A stretch of DNA of 64,000 nt from BACL27 sp964203235 (GCA_964203235.1 CAXNLE010000002.1:744001-808000), one strand, 5' to 3'. Positions 24,468 through 33,758 are shown, numbered from the stretch's first letter. A program made the numbers and translations. Notes: generated by a model from the sequence alone, not told the origin.

Positions 24468-24857
24468 TTAACGGTCCTTATTAAAAATGCTTGGTCGACT
24501 ACCGAAGACAGTAACTGACTGGCGTAAAGGCACTAGCCCAAAGCGAGTTGCTGTGCCGGCAGTTGACTGCGCAAGTTGATCTTGTGTCAGCTGAAGTTGT
24601 TTTTTCAGTTCAGCGACCTCTATTTCGAGAGCCATAACTTGACGAATACCTTCAAGATTCATACCGATCTCGGCAAGTTGAGCGATGCGCAACAACTGTG
24701 CAATATCTGCATTGCTGTACCGCCGCTGTTTACCTCCAGCAGTTCGCGCAGGTTGCACCAATCCACGGCGCTCATAAATTCTTAAAGTTTGTGGATGCAT
24801 GCCAGCCAGTTCCGCGGCTACCGAAATTACATAAACGGCTTGTGTTTCAAAATCCAT
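24468..24857 (-). CDS. hspR: HspR, MerR-family heat-shock repressor
   Basis: 129 residues. The N-terminal winged helix VISVAAELAGMHPQTLRIYERRGLVQPARTAGGKQRRYS is the MerR/HspR DNA-binding domain. A leucine-rich coiled coil (about 75-100) follows. HspR with DnaK as corepressor binds HAIR operators to silence the dnaK operon. A perfect HAIR lies upstream of dnaK in this window. It is the fourth gene of dnaK-grpE-dnaJ-hspR, the standard actinobacterial order, 23 bp after dnaJ. Confidence 0.94.
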   Translation of the reverse strand: MDFETQAVYVISVAAELAGMHPQTLRIYERRGLVQPARTAGGKQRRYSNADIAQLLRIAQLAEIGMNLEGIRQVMALEIEVAELKKQLQLTQDQLAQSTAGTATRFGLVPLRQSVTVFGSRPSIFNKDR

Positions 24858-24880
24858 AACGCCTCTCTATTTGTAAATCA

Positions 24881-25984
24881 TTAATTGATATGACTTCGCA
24901 CAGACTCTTTGCTGACACGAGCGAGTTCTTCAATTGCGGCGCGCTCTTGCTTTGTTAAATCTTTTGGAACCACAACTTCAACTGTGACTATCAAATCCCC
25001 AGATTCGCCAGCAGTTTGAAGACCTCTACCTTTGACTCGGTGACGCGAGCCAGACTGTGTCGCTGGTTTCAATTTCAACGTCACTGGTTCACCATCAAGT
25101 GTTGGCACTTCAATATTTGCGCCCAACACAGCTTCAGTAAAACTTATTGGAAGTCGCAAGGTCAGATTCTTGCCTTCGCGACCAAACAAATGATGTGGGG
25201 CTACATTACAAATTACAAACAGATCACCAGTCAATCCATTATTTCTTCCGGGAGCACCGCGACCTTTAAGTCGAATTCGCTGGCCGTTATCGACACCAGC
25301 CGGAATTCGCACATTTACTTCTCGGGCGCGAACTTCAGTACCAATTCCCTTACAGCTTCGACACGGGTTTTCAATTGTTGAACCACGACCACTACATCTT
25401 GGGCACGCCGATGAAAATGCAAACGGACCCTGGTCTTCTTCGACAACTCCGCGACCAGCACATTGTGAGCATCGTTTAGCAGATGTGCCTGGTTTTGCGC
25501 CCGAACCAGAACAGGTTTGACACTGGACTTCTGAAGTTAAGTGCAACGATGTCGTGACTCCTCGAACAGCATCTACGAATTCAAGAGTTATCGAAGCTTC
25601 AACATCGTTGCCACGTTGTGGGCCAGCAGCACCACGAGAACGAGACCCGCGACCACCAAACATCTGACCGATCAGGTCACTGATGTCTTGTCCACCCGCA
25701 TCAAAATGTTGCGAACCTGCTCCGCCATGACCAGAAAATGCTGAAGGTCCTGCACGTCGAACCTCGTCATATTCACGACGACGAGATTCGTCACCTAGAA
25801 CGTCGTATGCCGCAGAAATATCTTTGAACTTTTCTTCAGCCGACGCGTTATTTGGATTCGTATCAGGATGATATTTGCGTGCAAGTTTGCGATAAGTCTT
25901 TGTGATTTCTTTGGCTGGCGAATCTTTATTGACGCCGAGTACGGCGTAGTAATCTTTTTCGAACCACTCTCGTTGTGCTGTCAT
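24881..25984 (-). CDS. dnaJ: Chaperone DnaJ (type I)
   Basis: 367 residues. The J domain with HPD (KYHPDTNP, about 39-46) stimulates DnaK ATPase. A G-rich segment follows (about 85-115). Four zinc-binding CxxCxGxG repeats are present, CQTCSGSG, CSQCAGRG, CPRCSGRG and CRSCKGIG, and two C-terminal beta domains bind substrate. It is 16 bp from grpE and under presumed HspR control. Confidence 0.96.
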   Translation of the reverse strand: MTAQREWFEKDYYAVLGVNKDSPAKEITKTYRKLARKYHPDTNPNNASAEEKFKDISAAYDVLGDESRRREYDEVRRAGPSAFSGHGGAGSQHFDAGGQDISDLIGQMFGGRGSRSRGAAGPQRGNDVEASITLEFVDAVRGVTTSLHLTSEVQCQTCSGSGAKPGTSAKRCSQCAGRGVVEEDQGPFAFSSACPRCSGRGSTIENPCRSCKGIGTEVRAREVNVRIPAGVDNGQRIRLKGRGAPGRNNGLTGDLFVICNVAPHHLFGREGKNLTLRLPISFTEAVLGANIEVPTLDGEPVTLKLKPATQSGSRHRVKGRGLQTAGESGDLIVTVEVVVPKDLTKQERAAIEELARVSKESVRSHIN

Positions 25985-26000
25985 CGCACGTCGCCTTGCT

Positions 26001-26519
26001 TTATCCCTTTACCTTGACCATGGCGGCGCGCAATACACGGCCTTTCCAGCGATACCCAGTTCGCAAAACTTCAGTCACGATCGTTTCGCTATTTTCAGTT
26101 TCTGCAGGTTCATGAACTACTGCTTCAGCCAAACTCGGATCATAAACTGTGTCTTGCAGTTCTAAGACTTCTAAACCTTGTTTATTTAAAACTGAAGTTA
26201 GCGAACTGAAAATCGGCTCAACACCTTTTAAGTCGTGCGCTACAGCCGCCTCACAGGCATCAAGTACCGCTAACAGGCCTTCTACCAATCGACCCGTATT
26301 GCGGTCAACTTCGTCAACTTGTTGCACTGCAGATCGCTTGCGATAATTTTCAAACTCTGCCTGAACACGCAAAGCCATATCTTTAAATTCATCGCGCTCT
26401 TTGGTGAGTTGCTCAACAAGAGATTCAATGCTCAACTCTTCGCTGGGCGTTGCTACCTCTTGTTGTTCGGGTATCCCGGTTAGTTCTTCAGCTATTTCTT
26501 CAGCTAATTCCTCATCCAT
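26001..26519 (-). CDS. grpE: Nucleotide exchange factor GrpE
   Basis: 172 residues. An acidic N-terminal stretch is followed by a long helix (about 30-75, LVEQLTKERDEFKDMALRVQAEFENYRKRS) and the compact beta domain ending GYRWKGRVLRAAMVKV. It releases ADP from DnaK. Located between dnaK and dnaJ with gaps of 20 and 16 bp. Confidence 0.95.
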   Translation of the reverse strand: MDEELAEEIAEELTGIPEQQEVATPSEELSIESLVEQLTKERDEFKDMALRVQAEFENYRKRSAVQQVDEVDRNTGRLVEGLLAVLDACEAAVAHDLKGVEPIFSSLTSVLNKQGLEVLELQDTVYDPSLAEAVVHEPAETENSETIVTEVLRTGYRWKGRVLRAAMVKVKG

Positions 26520-26539
26520 AATGATTTAGATCTCTGAGA

Positions 26540-28375
26540 TTATTTCTCGTCGACGATTTCAGCATCAACAATGTCAGAGTCGTTTTCGCCTGGCGCCTGC
26601 CCAGAAGCAGATGTGCCCGCAGCATTCGTATCACGGGCTGCTGCTTCATAAAGTTTTTGACTAAAAGCTTGGCTGGCGGTCATAAGTTTTTCTGTCGCGC
26701 TCTTGATTGTCTCGTTATCGCTACCGTTTAACGCAGCCCTAAGGTCTGCGAGCGGTCCTTCAACTGCTGTTCTCTCGTCTTCGGAGAGTTTTTCGCCTTG
26801 CTCACGCAATACTTTTTCGGTTTGGTAAACCAGAGAGTCTGCGTTGTTACGGATTTCAGCCTCTTCGCGACGTTTTCTATCCTCTTCTACGTGCGCTTCG
26901 GCATCTTTGACCATCTTGTTGATGTCGTCTTTTGACAACGATGACTGACCGGTGATTGTCATTGATTGCTCTTTGCTAGTCGCGCGGTCTTTTGCCGACA
27001 CATGCACAATGCCGTTGGCATCGATATCGAAAGTAACTTCGATTTGCGGAACGCCCCGCGGTGCCGGCGGAAGATCAACAAGTTGAAATTTGCCGAGTGT
27101 CTTGTTGTAATTCGCCATTTCGCGCTCACCTTGCAACACATGAATTTCTACCGATGGTTGCATGTCGTCTGCTGTTGTAAACACCTCGGTGCGACGCGTC
27201 GGAATCGTCGTATTGCGTTCGATGAGTTTGGTCATCACGCCACCTTTTGTTTCAATGCCCAATGACAACGGCGTCACATCAAGCAACAACACATCTTTTA
27301 CGTCGCCGCGCAAGACGCCTGCTTGAATCGCGGCGCCGGCAGCAACCACTTCATCGGGGTTGACCGAGCGATTTGGTTCTTTGCCGGTCAATGACTGAAT
27401 CAAATCAAGTACCGCTGGCATGCGGGTAGAACCGCCCACCAAAATCACATGTTTAATTTGATCTTTAGTTATGCCCGCGTCGGTGATCGCTTGCTCAAAT
27501 GGTTTGCGACATCGCTCTAAAAGATCATTTGTCATCTCTTGAAACTTTGAACGACTTAATGAAACATCTAAATGCAAAGGGCCACTTGGCGTTGCAGTGA
27601 TAAACGGCAAGTTAATTTGGGTTTGCTGAACTTGCGACAATTCAATTTTCGCTTTTTCGGCTACTTCCTTCAACCTTTGTGTCGCCATTCGGTCAGTACC
27701 AAGGTCAACGCCATGGGCGGCCTTAAATTCTTTTACAAGCCAGTCAATTATTCTTTGATCCCAGTCGTCTCCACCTAGATGGGTATCACCATGAGTGCTC
27801 TTGACTTCAAAAACTCCGTCACCGATTTCTAGAACGCTGACGTCGAAGGTTCCACCACCCAAGTCAAATACAAGAATTGTTTCGTCTTCGCTTCCTTTGT
27901 CAAGACCATATGCAAGAGCTGCCGCAGTTGGTTCGTTGATAATTCGCAGGACTTCAAGACCAGCAATTTGACCAGCCTCTTTTGTTGCGGTTCGTTGGGC
28001 GTCGTCAAAATATGCCGGCACGGTAATAACTGCCTGAGTCACCGATGTGCCCAGATATGCCTCGGCGTCACGCTTTAACTTCATCAAAATTCGAGCGCTA
28101 ATCTCTTGCGGCGTATATTTCTTGCCGTCAATGTCACTCGATGTCCAAGATGAACCGATGTGTCGTTTTACGCTACGAAAAGTTCGCTCTGGATTGGTGA
28201 TCGCCTGTCGCTTGGCGACTTCTCCGACTAGAACTTCGCCGGCTTTGGTAAATGCGACGACCGAAGGTGTCGTTCGCGAACCTTCTGAGTTTGGGACAAC
28301 AACTGGTTCGCCTGCTTCAAGAACAGAGACGACTGAGTTGGTTGTTCCGAGGTCGATTCCGACTGCTTTTGACAT
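26540..28375 (-). CDS. dnaK: Hsp70 chaperone DnaK
   Basis: 611 residues. The nucleotide domain has VGIDLGTTNSVV, VFDLGGGTFDVSVLE and VILVGGSTRMPAV. The substrate domain follows, with a helical lid, and the C-terminus is acidic (DSDIVDAEIVDEK), ending near the EEVD-like tail of bacterial DnaK. CGGAG precedes the ATG. Upstream lie a tandem repeat, a hairpin and a perfect HAIR operator about 140 bp away. Confidence 0.98.
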   Translation of the reverse strand: MSKAVGIDLGTTNSVVSVLEAGEPVVVPNSEGSRTTPSVVAFTKAGEVLVGEVAKRQAITNPERTFRSVKRHIGSSWTSSDIDGKKYTPQEISARILMKLKRDAEAYLGTSVTQAVITVPAYFDDAQRTATKEAGQIAGLEVLRIINEPTAAALAYGLDKGSEDETILVFDLGGGTFDVSVLEIGDGVFEVKSTHGDTHLGGDDWDQRIIDWLVKEFKAAHGVDLGTDRMATQRLKEVAEKAKIELSQVQQTQINLPFITATPSGPLHLDVSLSRSKFQEMTNDLLERCRKPFEQAITDAGITKDQIKHVILVGGSTRMPAVLDLIQSLTGKEPNRSVNPDEVVAAGAAIQAGVLRGDVKDVLLLDVTPLSLGIETKGGVMTKLIERNTTIPTRRTEVFTTADDMQPSVEIHVLQGEREMANYNKTLGKFQLVDLPPAPRGVPQIEVTFDIDANGIVHVSAKDRATSKEQSMTITGQSSLSKDDINKMVKDAEAHVEEDRKRREEAEIRNNADSLVYQTEKVLREQGEKLSEDERTAVEGPLADLRAALNGSDNETIKSATEKLMTASQAFSQKLYEAAARDTNAAGTSASGQAPGENDSDIVDAEIVDEK

Positions 28376-28390
28376 ATTTTTTGCTCCGTG

Positions 28391-28462
28391 TTTTTGAAGG
28401 GGTTTTTTGAAGGGTTTATTAAAATAGTTGTTAAGTGCTTGCCGAAGGGGGTTTCGACAAGC
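28391..28462 (-). promoter_or_regulatory. dnaK leader: 13-bp-spaced tandem repeat plus hairpin
   Basis: TTTTTGAAGGG occurs at 28391-28401 and 28404-28414. Further out, GCTTG-C-CGAA pairs with TTCG-A-CAAGC (28437-28446 with 28453-28462), a nine-pair stem with one mismatch. Both lie between the HAIR operator and dnaK and would be in its 5' untranslated region. Function unknown. Confidence 0.5.
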
Positions 28463-28513
28463 GGGAAGTACGATAAGTCGAAATTTGAGTCTTTACAACC
28501 TTACACGCATATA

Positions 28514-28536
28514 ACTTGAGTCACATAGACTCAAGT
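28514..28536. promoter_or_regulatory. HAIR operator (HspR-binding inverted repeat)
   Basis: The core CTTGAGT-N7-ACTCAAG is an exact match to the HAIR consensus bound by HspR, extended by one A/T pair on each side. It lies about 140 bp upstream of dnaK and overlaps the last codons of rbsK, including its stop. With hspR encoded as fourth gene of the operon, a negative feedback loop is clear. Confidence 0.95.
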
Positions 28537-29411
28537 TTGCTAAAAACCAGACTCCATAAGGGCAATGAGGGCACTGCACCTTCCGTCAATGTGGCTAATG
28601 CACCAGAAACCACTGCTGCTCTAAGAGCACTCTGCATTGATTCACCAATTGCAAGTCGAGCCGCGAGCATTCCGCAAAATGCGTCTCCCGCGCCAGTTGA
28701 GTCAACCGGTTCAACTTTAAAAGGCGGAATTTGTGTTTCGGTTTTGTCGGTAATCATCAAAGCGCCTAGAGCGCCTTGGGTGACAATTATTGTTTGCACA
28801 CCGTGCTTGAGCAACATGTTTGATCCGCCGAGCAGCTTGATTTCGTGTTCGTTCGGAATAATCACATCAACGAGTTGCATTAATTCTTCAGATAATGACT
28901 GTGCAGGAGCAGGATTTAAAATTCGGATCGAATTTTTGCCCGCCAATTCGAATGCGCGCTGCACAACTTCAAGTGGCACTTCTAACTGACAAAGTAAAAC
29001 TCTTGCCGATGCAATAACTTTCGCATTTCGCTCAATGTCAGCAATCGTGATTGCGTGGTTTGCACCAGGTACGACGATGATCGAGTTTTCACCGTCATCA
29101 CTGACGCCAATCAAAGCTCGGCCTGTTGGTTCGCTTACGACCTGCACTGCAGAAATATCAACATTGTCGTTTTTAAATGCAGCCCGCAAAGTTTCGCCGG
29201 CATGATCATTGCCGAGTGCGCCAATAAATGCTGTTCGCGCACCAGCACGAGAGGCAGCGATTGCCTGGTTGGCTCCTTTGCCACCACAGAACTCAAAATA
29301 GTTTGATCCGCTAACTGTCTCGCCGGGTTTTGGCAATCGATGTGTTCGCGCGACGAGGTCTAAGTTTGCTGACCCAACTACAACTACATCAAATGAACTG
29401 TCAATCGCCAT
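28521..29411 (-). CDS. rbsK: Ribokinase (PfkB family)
   Basis: 296 residues. It phosphorylates ribose at O5. GGKGANQAIAASRAG (about 43-57) is the N-terminal PfkB signature. VDSTGAGDAFCGMLAARLA holds the anion hole and catalytic Asp of the second signature. No ribose transporter is nearby, so ribose probably comes from nucleoside turnover. The 3' end contains half of the HAIR operator of dnaK. Another sugar substrate is possible. Confidence 0.88.
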   Translation of the reverse strand: MAIDSSFDVVVVGSANLDLVARTHRLPKPGETVSGSNYFEFCGGKGANQAIAASRAGARTAFIGALGNDHAGETLRAAFKNDNVDISAVQVVSEPTGRALIGVSDDGENSIIVVPGANHAITIADIERNAKVIASARVLLCQLEVPLEVVQRAFELAGKNSIRILNPAPAQSLSEELMQLVDVIIPNEHEIKLLGGSNMLLKHGVQTIIVTQGALGALMITDKTETQIPPFKVEPVDSTGAGDAFCGMLAARLAIGESMQSALRAAVVSGALATLTEGAVPSLPLWSLVFSKLESM

Positions 29412-29462
29412 ACTCCATTATTAGCCATGTTGAGCACCTACGATTTATCTCGTGAGAATTAA

Positions 29463-30236
29463 ATGACAGGCATCTTGGTGTTATTGCGGCATGGCCAAAG
29501 CACTTGGAATGCCCAAAATTTGTTTACCGGATGGCACGATGTTCCCCTCACACCAAAGGGTGAGCAAGAAGCAAAAGCAGCCGGCGAGACATTACTTAAG
29601 GCTGGCATCATGTTTGATCTTGTATTCACTTCGATGCAAATTCGAGCAATTGAAACTAATCGAATTGCACTAAGCGCACTTGGTCAAAGCAAAATTGATA
29701 TTCGTCAGGATTGGCATCTCAACGAGCGTCATTATGGTGCGCTACAAGGACTCGATAAAAAAGCCACCACTGCAAAGTACGGCGCTGAGCAAACAAATAT
29801 TTGGCGACGTAGTTATGACACTGCCCCACCGCCAGTTGATATTTCAAGTCCCGAACATCCCACTCACGATTTAAAATATAAAAATATTCCAGTTGAGAAA
29901 CTTCCAGCATCTGAATGTCTAAAAGATGTGGTTACCCGCGTCGTGCCATACTTTGAGGCCCATATTGCACCAGAACTAAAAAATAATGAAAATATTTTAA
30001 TAACTGCCCACGGCAATTCTCTTCGAGCATTGGTCATGCATTTAGAAAAATTAAACCCACAGCAAATTTCTGAATTCAACATCCCAACAGGGGTGCCTCG
30101 GCGATATGAGTTTTTGAACGCTTCAAATAATCGCTCAGATGCAGAGCTGGTAATAAAAAACGTTGAATATCTTGGTGACCAAAGCGCAATAGCCGCAGCC
30201 GCGCAGGCCGTGGCTGACCAATCAGCCAGTAAATAA
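29463..30236 (+). CDS. gpmA: 2,3-bisphosphoglycerate-dependent phosphoglycerate mutase
   Basis: 257 residues. It interconverts 3- and 2-phosphoglycerate. LLRHGQSTWNAQNLFTGW holds the phosphorylated His. RHYGALQGLDKKATTAKYG is the second signature, and TAHGNSLRALVMHLE holds the second catalytic His. The C-terminus has an alanine-rich tail. Divergent from rbsK across about 50 bp. Confidence 0.97.
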   Translation: MTGILVLLRHGQSTWNAQNLFTGWHDVPLTPKGEQEAKAAGETLLKAGIMFDLVFTSMQIRAIETNRIALSALGQSKIDIRQDWHLNERHYGALQGLDKKATTAKYGAEQTNIWRRSYDTAPPPVDISSPEHPTHDLKYKNIPVEKLPASECLKDVVTRVVPYFEAHIAPELKNNENILITAHGNSLRALVMHLEKLNPQQISEFNIPTGVPRRYEFLNASNNRSDAELVIKNVEYLGDQSAIAAAAQAVADQSASK

Positions 30237-30287
30237 CTAGTTTGAGCCTCAAAAATAGTGGTGCTTAGTTGATCTACTATGTAAACC

Positions 30288-30713
30288 ATGGCTGATCTTA
30301 AAAACTCATTAAAACATCTCCGATATTCCCCACTGTTTTCTTCATGCTCTTCTAAAGATTTAGAAAAGATTGCGAAGGCTGGTGAGCGCATAACTTTTGA
30401 AAAGGGTGAAATCTTGACAAAGCAGGGCGACCCAGGCAAAGAAGCTTTCATTATTTTGAGTGGCAAAGCCACAGTAAAACGGAGCGGCAAAAAAGTCGCC
30501 ACAATTAGCACTGGCTCGGTAGTTGGCGAATTATCTCTGCTTGATCATGGACCACGCACAGCAACAGTCACTTGTGAAACAGAATGCCAAGTACTTGTAA
30601 TCAGCCGAGGAAATTTCCTTCGCGTAATTGACAAAGTTCCTGCACTAACCCACAAACTTTTCGCGGCTCTTGCAACGCGTATTCGAGATCTGGATCGCGC
30701 TTACTTCGGATAA
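30288..30713 (+). CDS. Cyclic-nucleotide-binding domain protein
   Basis: 141 residues, essentially one Crp-type sensor domain: ITFEKGEILTKQGDPGKEAFIILSGKATV, then VVGELSLLDHGPRTATVTCETECQVLVISRG with the PBC-like GELSLL and PRTATV residues. No helix-turn-helix follows, so it is not a complete Crp. It lies 50 bp upstream of the EtfD-like gene in the same direction and may modulate it. Whether it binds cAMP is not known; the Arg and Glu typical of the phosphate pocket are present. Confidence 0.85.
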   Translation: MADLKNSLKHLRYSPLFSSCSSKDLEKIAKAGERITFEKGEILTKQGDPGKEAFIILSGKATVKRSGKKVATISTGSVVGELSLLDHGPRTATVTCETECQVLVISRGNFLRVIDKVPALTHKLFAALATRIRDLDRAYFG

Positions 30714-30763
30714 GAAAACTAGTCTGAGAGTTGTCAATCTCACAAAAGAAAAGTATCTAAATC

Positions 30764-33043
30764 ATGACAACAGATGTATCGATAAAACAGCGCTTTAAGC
30801 CTTACCAACTTTCGATTGCGTTCGGTGTTGGCATCGGCTCTTTCACAATGATCTCGGGCATCGTGCCCCAACTGACAGGATGGAAAAGCACTTCTCTAAT
30901 TCACCGCGAAGTATTTGGCGGAATACCAACTGCTTTACAAGTTGCGTTCTACACGGTTATCCCAATGATGTTGGTCTGGGGATCGTTGCGATTTGCTGAC
31001 CGTATTCGCAACTGGGAGCGTGGTGCGCCAGACAAGCGCAAGACAACAACAAAAAATGCCAAACGACGCCTTGCTGATTATCGCTCTGGTGTTTATATGC
31101 GCACACTTTTGCGTGATAGCGCTGCTGGCTTAATGCACTCAATGATTTATTTTGGGTTTCTAGTTTTGCTCGGAGTAACAACAGTTTTAGAAATTGATCA
31201 TCAAATGCCAGAGCAACTTAAGTTTCTCCATGGCGACGTTTATCGCGGTTATGCACTCGTCGGAGATGTCGCGGGTGTCGTATTCACTGGTGGTGTCATT
31301 TGGGCAATTATTCGAAGATATGTTCAACGCCCGTATCGCATTCGAATTAAAACAAAGCCAGAACATGCACTGATTCTTGGCGTGTTGTTAGCAATCGGTA
31401 TCACCGGTTTTGGTGCTGAAATGTTTCGTATCGCCCAAGGACAAGCAGCCGGCGTAAATCTTGATCACGAAAAGTGGAGTGTTGTTGGTTATCCGCTCGC
31501 ACAACTTGTTAATGGTTCGAGCGCTTCGACCCTGACCACTTGGCACCAAGGTTGGTGGGTTGCACACGTATTGACTTTTATTGTTTTCTTGGCGATTCTG
31601 CCAATCACAATGTTGCGCCACATGTTCACCTCGCCGCTCAACATGTATCTCAAAGATCGCGAACGACCAAAGGGTGCGATGAAGGCAATGCCAAATCTCA
31701 CCGAGACTTCACTTGAATCATTTGGCGTACATGTGGTTGAAGAATTTACTTGGAAGCAACTACTTGATTTAGATGCATGCACAATGTGTGGTCGTTGTAC
31801 GAGTGTCTGCCCTGCGCACGCCACTGGTAAGCCACTTGATCCGCGAGAAATTATTCTTAAGAGTGGTGAAGTAATGGCGGCAACCGCGGCTCACGCACCA
31901 GGTGGCAAAGTCTCACCGCCGTTGAGCGCAGATGCTGAAATCAAAGTCGGTGCCAACTTGTTATTCGAACGAATTACTGCTGAAGAAATTTGGTCTTGCA
32001 CAAGTTGCAAAGCATGCGACGAAATTTGTCCGGTCAACATTGAAATTCTTGACAAGATTCTCGACATGCGTCGTTATCTGTCGCTAATGGAGAGCAACTT
32101 TCCCGCACAACTCGGAAACGCCTATCGCGCAATGGAAAACCAGGGAAATCCTTGGGGTATGAGTCAGACAGATCGCGGCGAGTGGGCAAAGGATTTAGAT
32201 GTACAAGTTCTTGACCCAGGTGCACCATTTACGAGTGAATATCTTTATTGGGTCGGTTGTGCTGGCAGTTTTGATGACAAAAATAAAAAAGTCACACAGT
32301 CGATGGCTAAGTTGCTCAAGCGAGCCGGCATTGATGTAGCGATACTTGGTCCAAGCGAAATGTGTACCGGCGACAGTGCGCGCCGTAGTGGAAACGAATA
32401 TTTGTTTCAAATGTTGGCCATGCCGAATGTTGAAATGCTTAACGGTATGGGAGTGAAGAAAATAATTACTCAGTGTCCACACTGCTTCAACACGCTAAAA
32501 AATGAATATCCGCAATTGGGTGGCAACTACGAAGTAGTTCACCACTCGCAGTTGCTTGAAGATCTAATCGAATCCGGAAAGTTGGACGTATCTAACGCCA
32601 CGCTTGAGGAGCGAATCACTTATCACGATTCGTGTTACCTCGGTCGTCACAATGATGTTTACATTGCACCGCGCAAAGTCGTGGGCTCAATCAAGGGCAT
32701 TGAAATTGTCGAGATGCCACGCAACGGCACAAAGGGCATGTGCTGTGGTGCAGGTGGAGCGAGAATGTGGATGGAAGAAGATATCGGCACCAAAGTTAAC
32801 GATGAGCGCGCCCGTGAAGCAATCGCTACAGGAGCCACTCGTGTCGCAACTGCGTGTCCGTTTTGTTACATCATGCTCGATGACGGTGTCAAAGGTGCCG
32901 GCAAAGATGAGTCTGAAATAAAAGTTGGTGACATTGCAATTCACTTGCTCGATGCCATCGAAAACGGTGAGCGATCAGTTGCTAATCAAAGTGCGCCACT
33001 CGCAGCATCGAATAGCGCAGCGAGTTCGCCAAGCTTTAGTTAA
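30764..33043 (+). CDS. EtfD-like membrane Fe-S oxidoreductase
   Basis: 759 residues. The N-terminal ~290 residues form a NarI-like membrane domain with about six helices. Two ferredoxin motifs follow, CTMCGRCTSVCP and CTSCKACDEICP. Two cysteine-rich CCG domains come next (VGCAGSFD..., CPHCFNTLK, then CCGAGGARMWME), as in HdrD/GlpC proteins. This architecture matches mycobacterial EtfD (Rv0338c), which takes electrons from ETF to the quinone pool during fatty-acid beta-oxidation. No etfAB is present here. The stop codon abuts the convergent dcd stop. Glycolate or lactate oxidase-type heterodisulfide-reductase relatives are alternatives. Confidence 0.82.
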   Translation: MTTDVSIKQRFKPYQLSIAFGVGIGSFTMISGIVPQLTGWKSTSLIHREVFGGIPTALQVAFYTVIPMMLVWGSLRFADRIRNWERGAPDKRKTTTKNAKRRLADYRSGVYMRTLLRDSAAGLMHSMIYFGFLVLLGVTTVLEIDHQMPEQLKFLHGDVYRGYALVGDVAGVVFTGGVIWAIIRRYVQRPYRIRIKTKPEHALILGVLLAIGITGFGAEMFRIAQGQAAGVNLDHEKWSVVGYPLAQLVNGSSASTLTTWHQGWWVAHVLTFIVFLAILPITMLRHMFTSPLNMYLKDRERPKGAMKAMPNLTETSLESFGVHVVEEFTWKQLLDLDACTMCGRCTSVCPAHATGKPLDPREIILKSGEVMAATAAHAPGGKVSPPLSADAEIKVGANLLFERITAEEIWSCTSCKACDEICPVNIEILDKILDMRRYLSLMESNFPAQLGNAYRAMENQGNPWGMSQTDRGEWAKDLDVQVLDPGAPFTSEYLYWVGCAGSFDDKNKKVTQSMAKLLKRAGIDVAILGPSEMCTGDSARRSGNEYLFQMLAMPNVEMLNGMGVKKIITQCPHCFNTLKNEYPQLGGNYEVVHHSQLLEDLIESGKLDVSNATLEERITYHDSCYLGRHNDVYIAPRKVVGSIKGIEIVEMPRNGTKGMCCGAGGARMWMEEDIGTKVNDERAREAIATGATRVATACPFCYIMLDDGVKGAGKDESEIKVGDIAIHLLDAIENGERSVANQSAPLAASNSAASSPSFS

Positions 33044-33607
33044 CTACTTAAAATTTTTGAAATACTGACTCGGTGTCGGGCCGCGTTGACCTTGATATTT
33101 AGATCCACTTGCACCTGAACCGTAGGGTTTATCTGCTGGTGTAGTCATCGTCATAAAACTCACTTGACCAATTTTCATTGATGGATAAATTGTGATCGGC
33201 AGATTTGCCACATTTGAAAGTTCAAGTGTGATGTGACCATTGAAACCTGCGTCGATAAAACCGGCAGTCGAGTGAATCAACAAACCGAGACGACCTAAGG
33301 AACTCTTTCCCTCGACTCGACCAACTAGGTCATCTGCGAGTCCGATTCTCTCAAGGGTTGAACCGAGAACAAATTCTCCTGGATGCAACATGAATACACC
33401 GTCTTGGTCAATCTCGACTAACTCTGTGAGTTCAGAAAGATCACGTTTGACATCGATGGTGCTTGCCGTGTGATTGCGAAACACCCGAAACAGGTTTGAA
33501 ACTTTTACATCGATAGAAGAAGGCTGAATACACGAATCATCTAGCGGGTCAATTACGATCCGCTTTTGGGCCAACGCCTCTCGAATAGTTCGGTCTGACA
33601 GAATCAC
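33044..33607 (-). CDS. dcd: dCTP deaminase, probably bifunctional dCTP deaminase/dUTPase
   Basis: 187 residues. It deaminates dCTP, and in actinobacteria often also hydrolyses the product to dUMP. The trimer core RVEGKSSLGRLGLLIHSTAGFIDAGFNGHITLEL holds the catalytic Ser, Arg and Glu residues. The C-terminal YGSGASGSKYQGQRGPTPSQY closes over the triphosphate. Plus-strand neighbours converge on its stop. Confidence 0.93.
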   Translation of the reverse strand: MILSDRTIREALAQKRIVIDPLDDSCIQPSSIDVKVSNLFRVFRNHTASTIDVKRDLSELTELVEIDQDGVFMLHPGEFVLGSTLERIGLADDLVGRVEGKSSLGRLGLLIHSTAGFIDAGFNGHITLELSNVANLPITIYPSMKIGQVSFMTMTTPADKPYGSGASGSKYQGQRGPTPSQYFKNFK

Positions 33608-33687
33608 AACTAGACAACCTTAGTAAATCTTTTGCGAATCTGAAATTTCGGCCATAAAAACGTCTTGATACGCTCAACTATCTAATT

Positions 33688-33758
33688 GCGGGTGTAGTTC
33701 AGTGGTAGAACATCAGCTTCCCAAGCTGAATACGCGGGTCCGATTCCCGTCACCCGCT
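33688..33758 (+). tRNA. tRNA-Gly (CCC)
   Basis: A 71-base cloverleaf with acceptor GCGGGTG/CACCCGC, anticodon stem TCAGC/GCTGA, loop TTCCCAA (anticodon CCC) and T arm GCGGGTCCGATTCCCGT. CCA is not encoded. It stands 26 bp before arfB. Confidence 0.97.
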
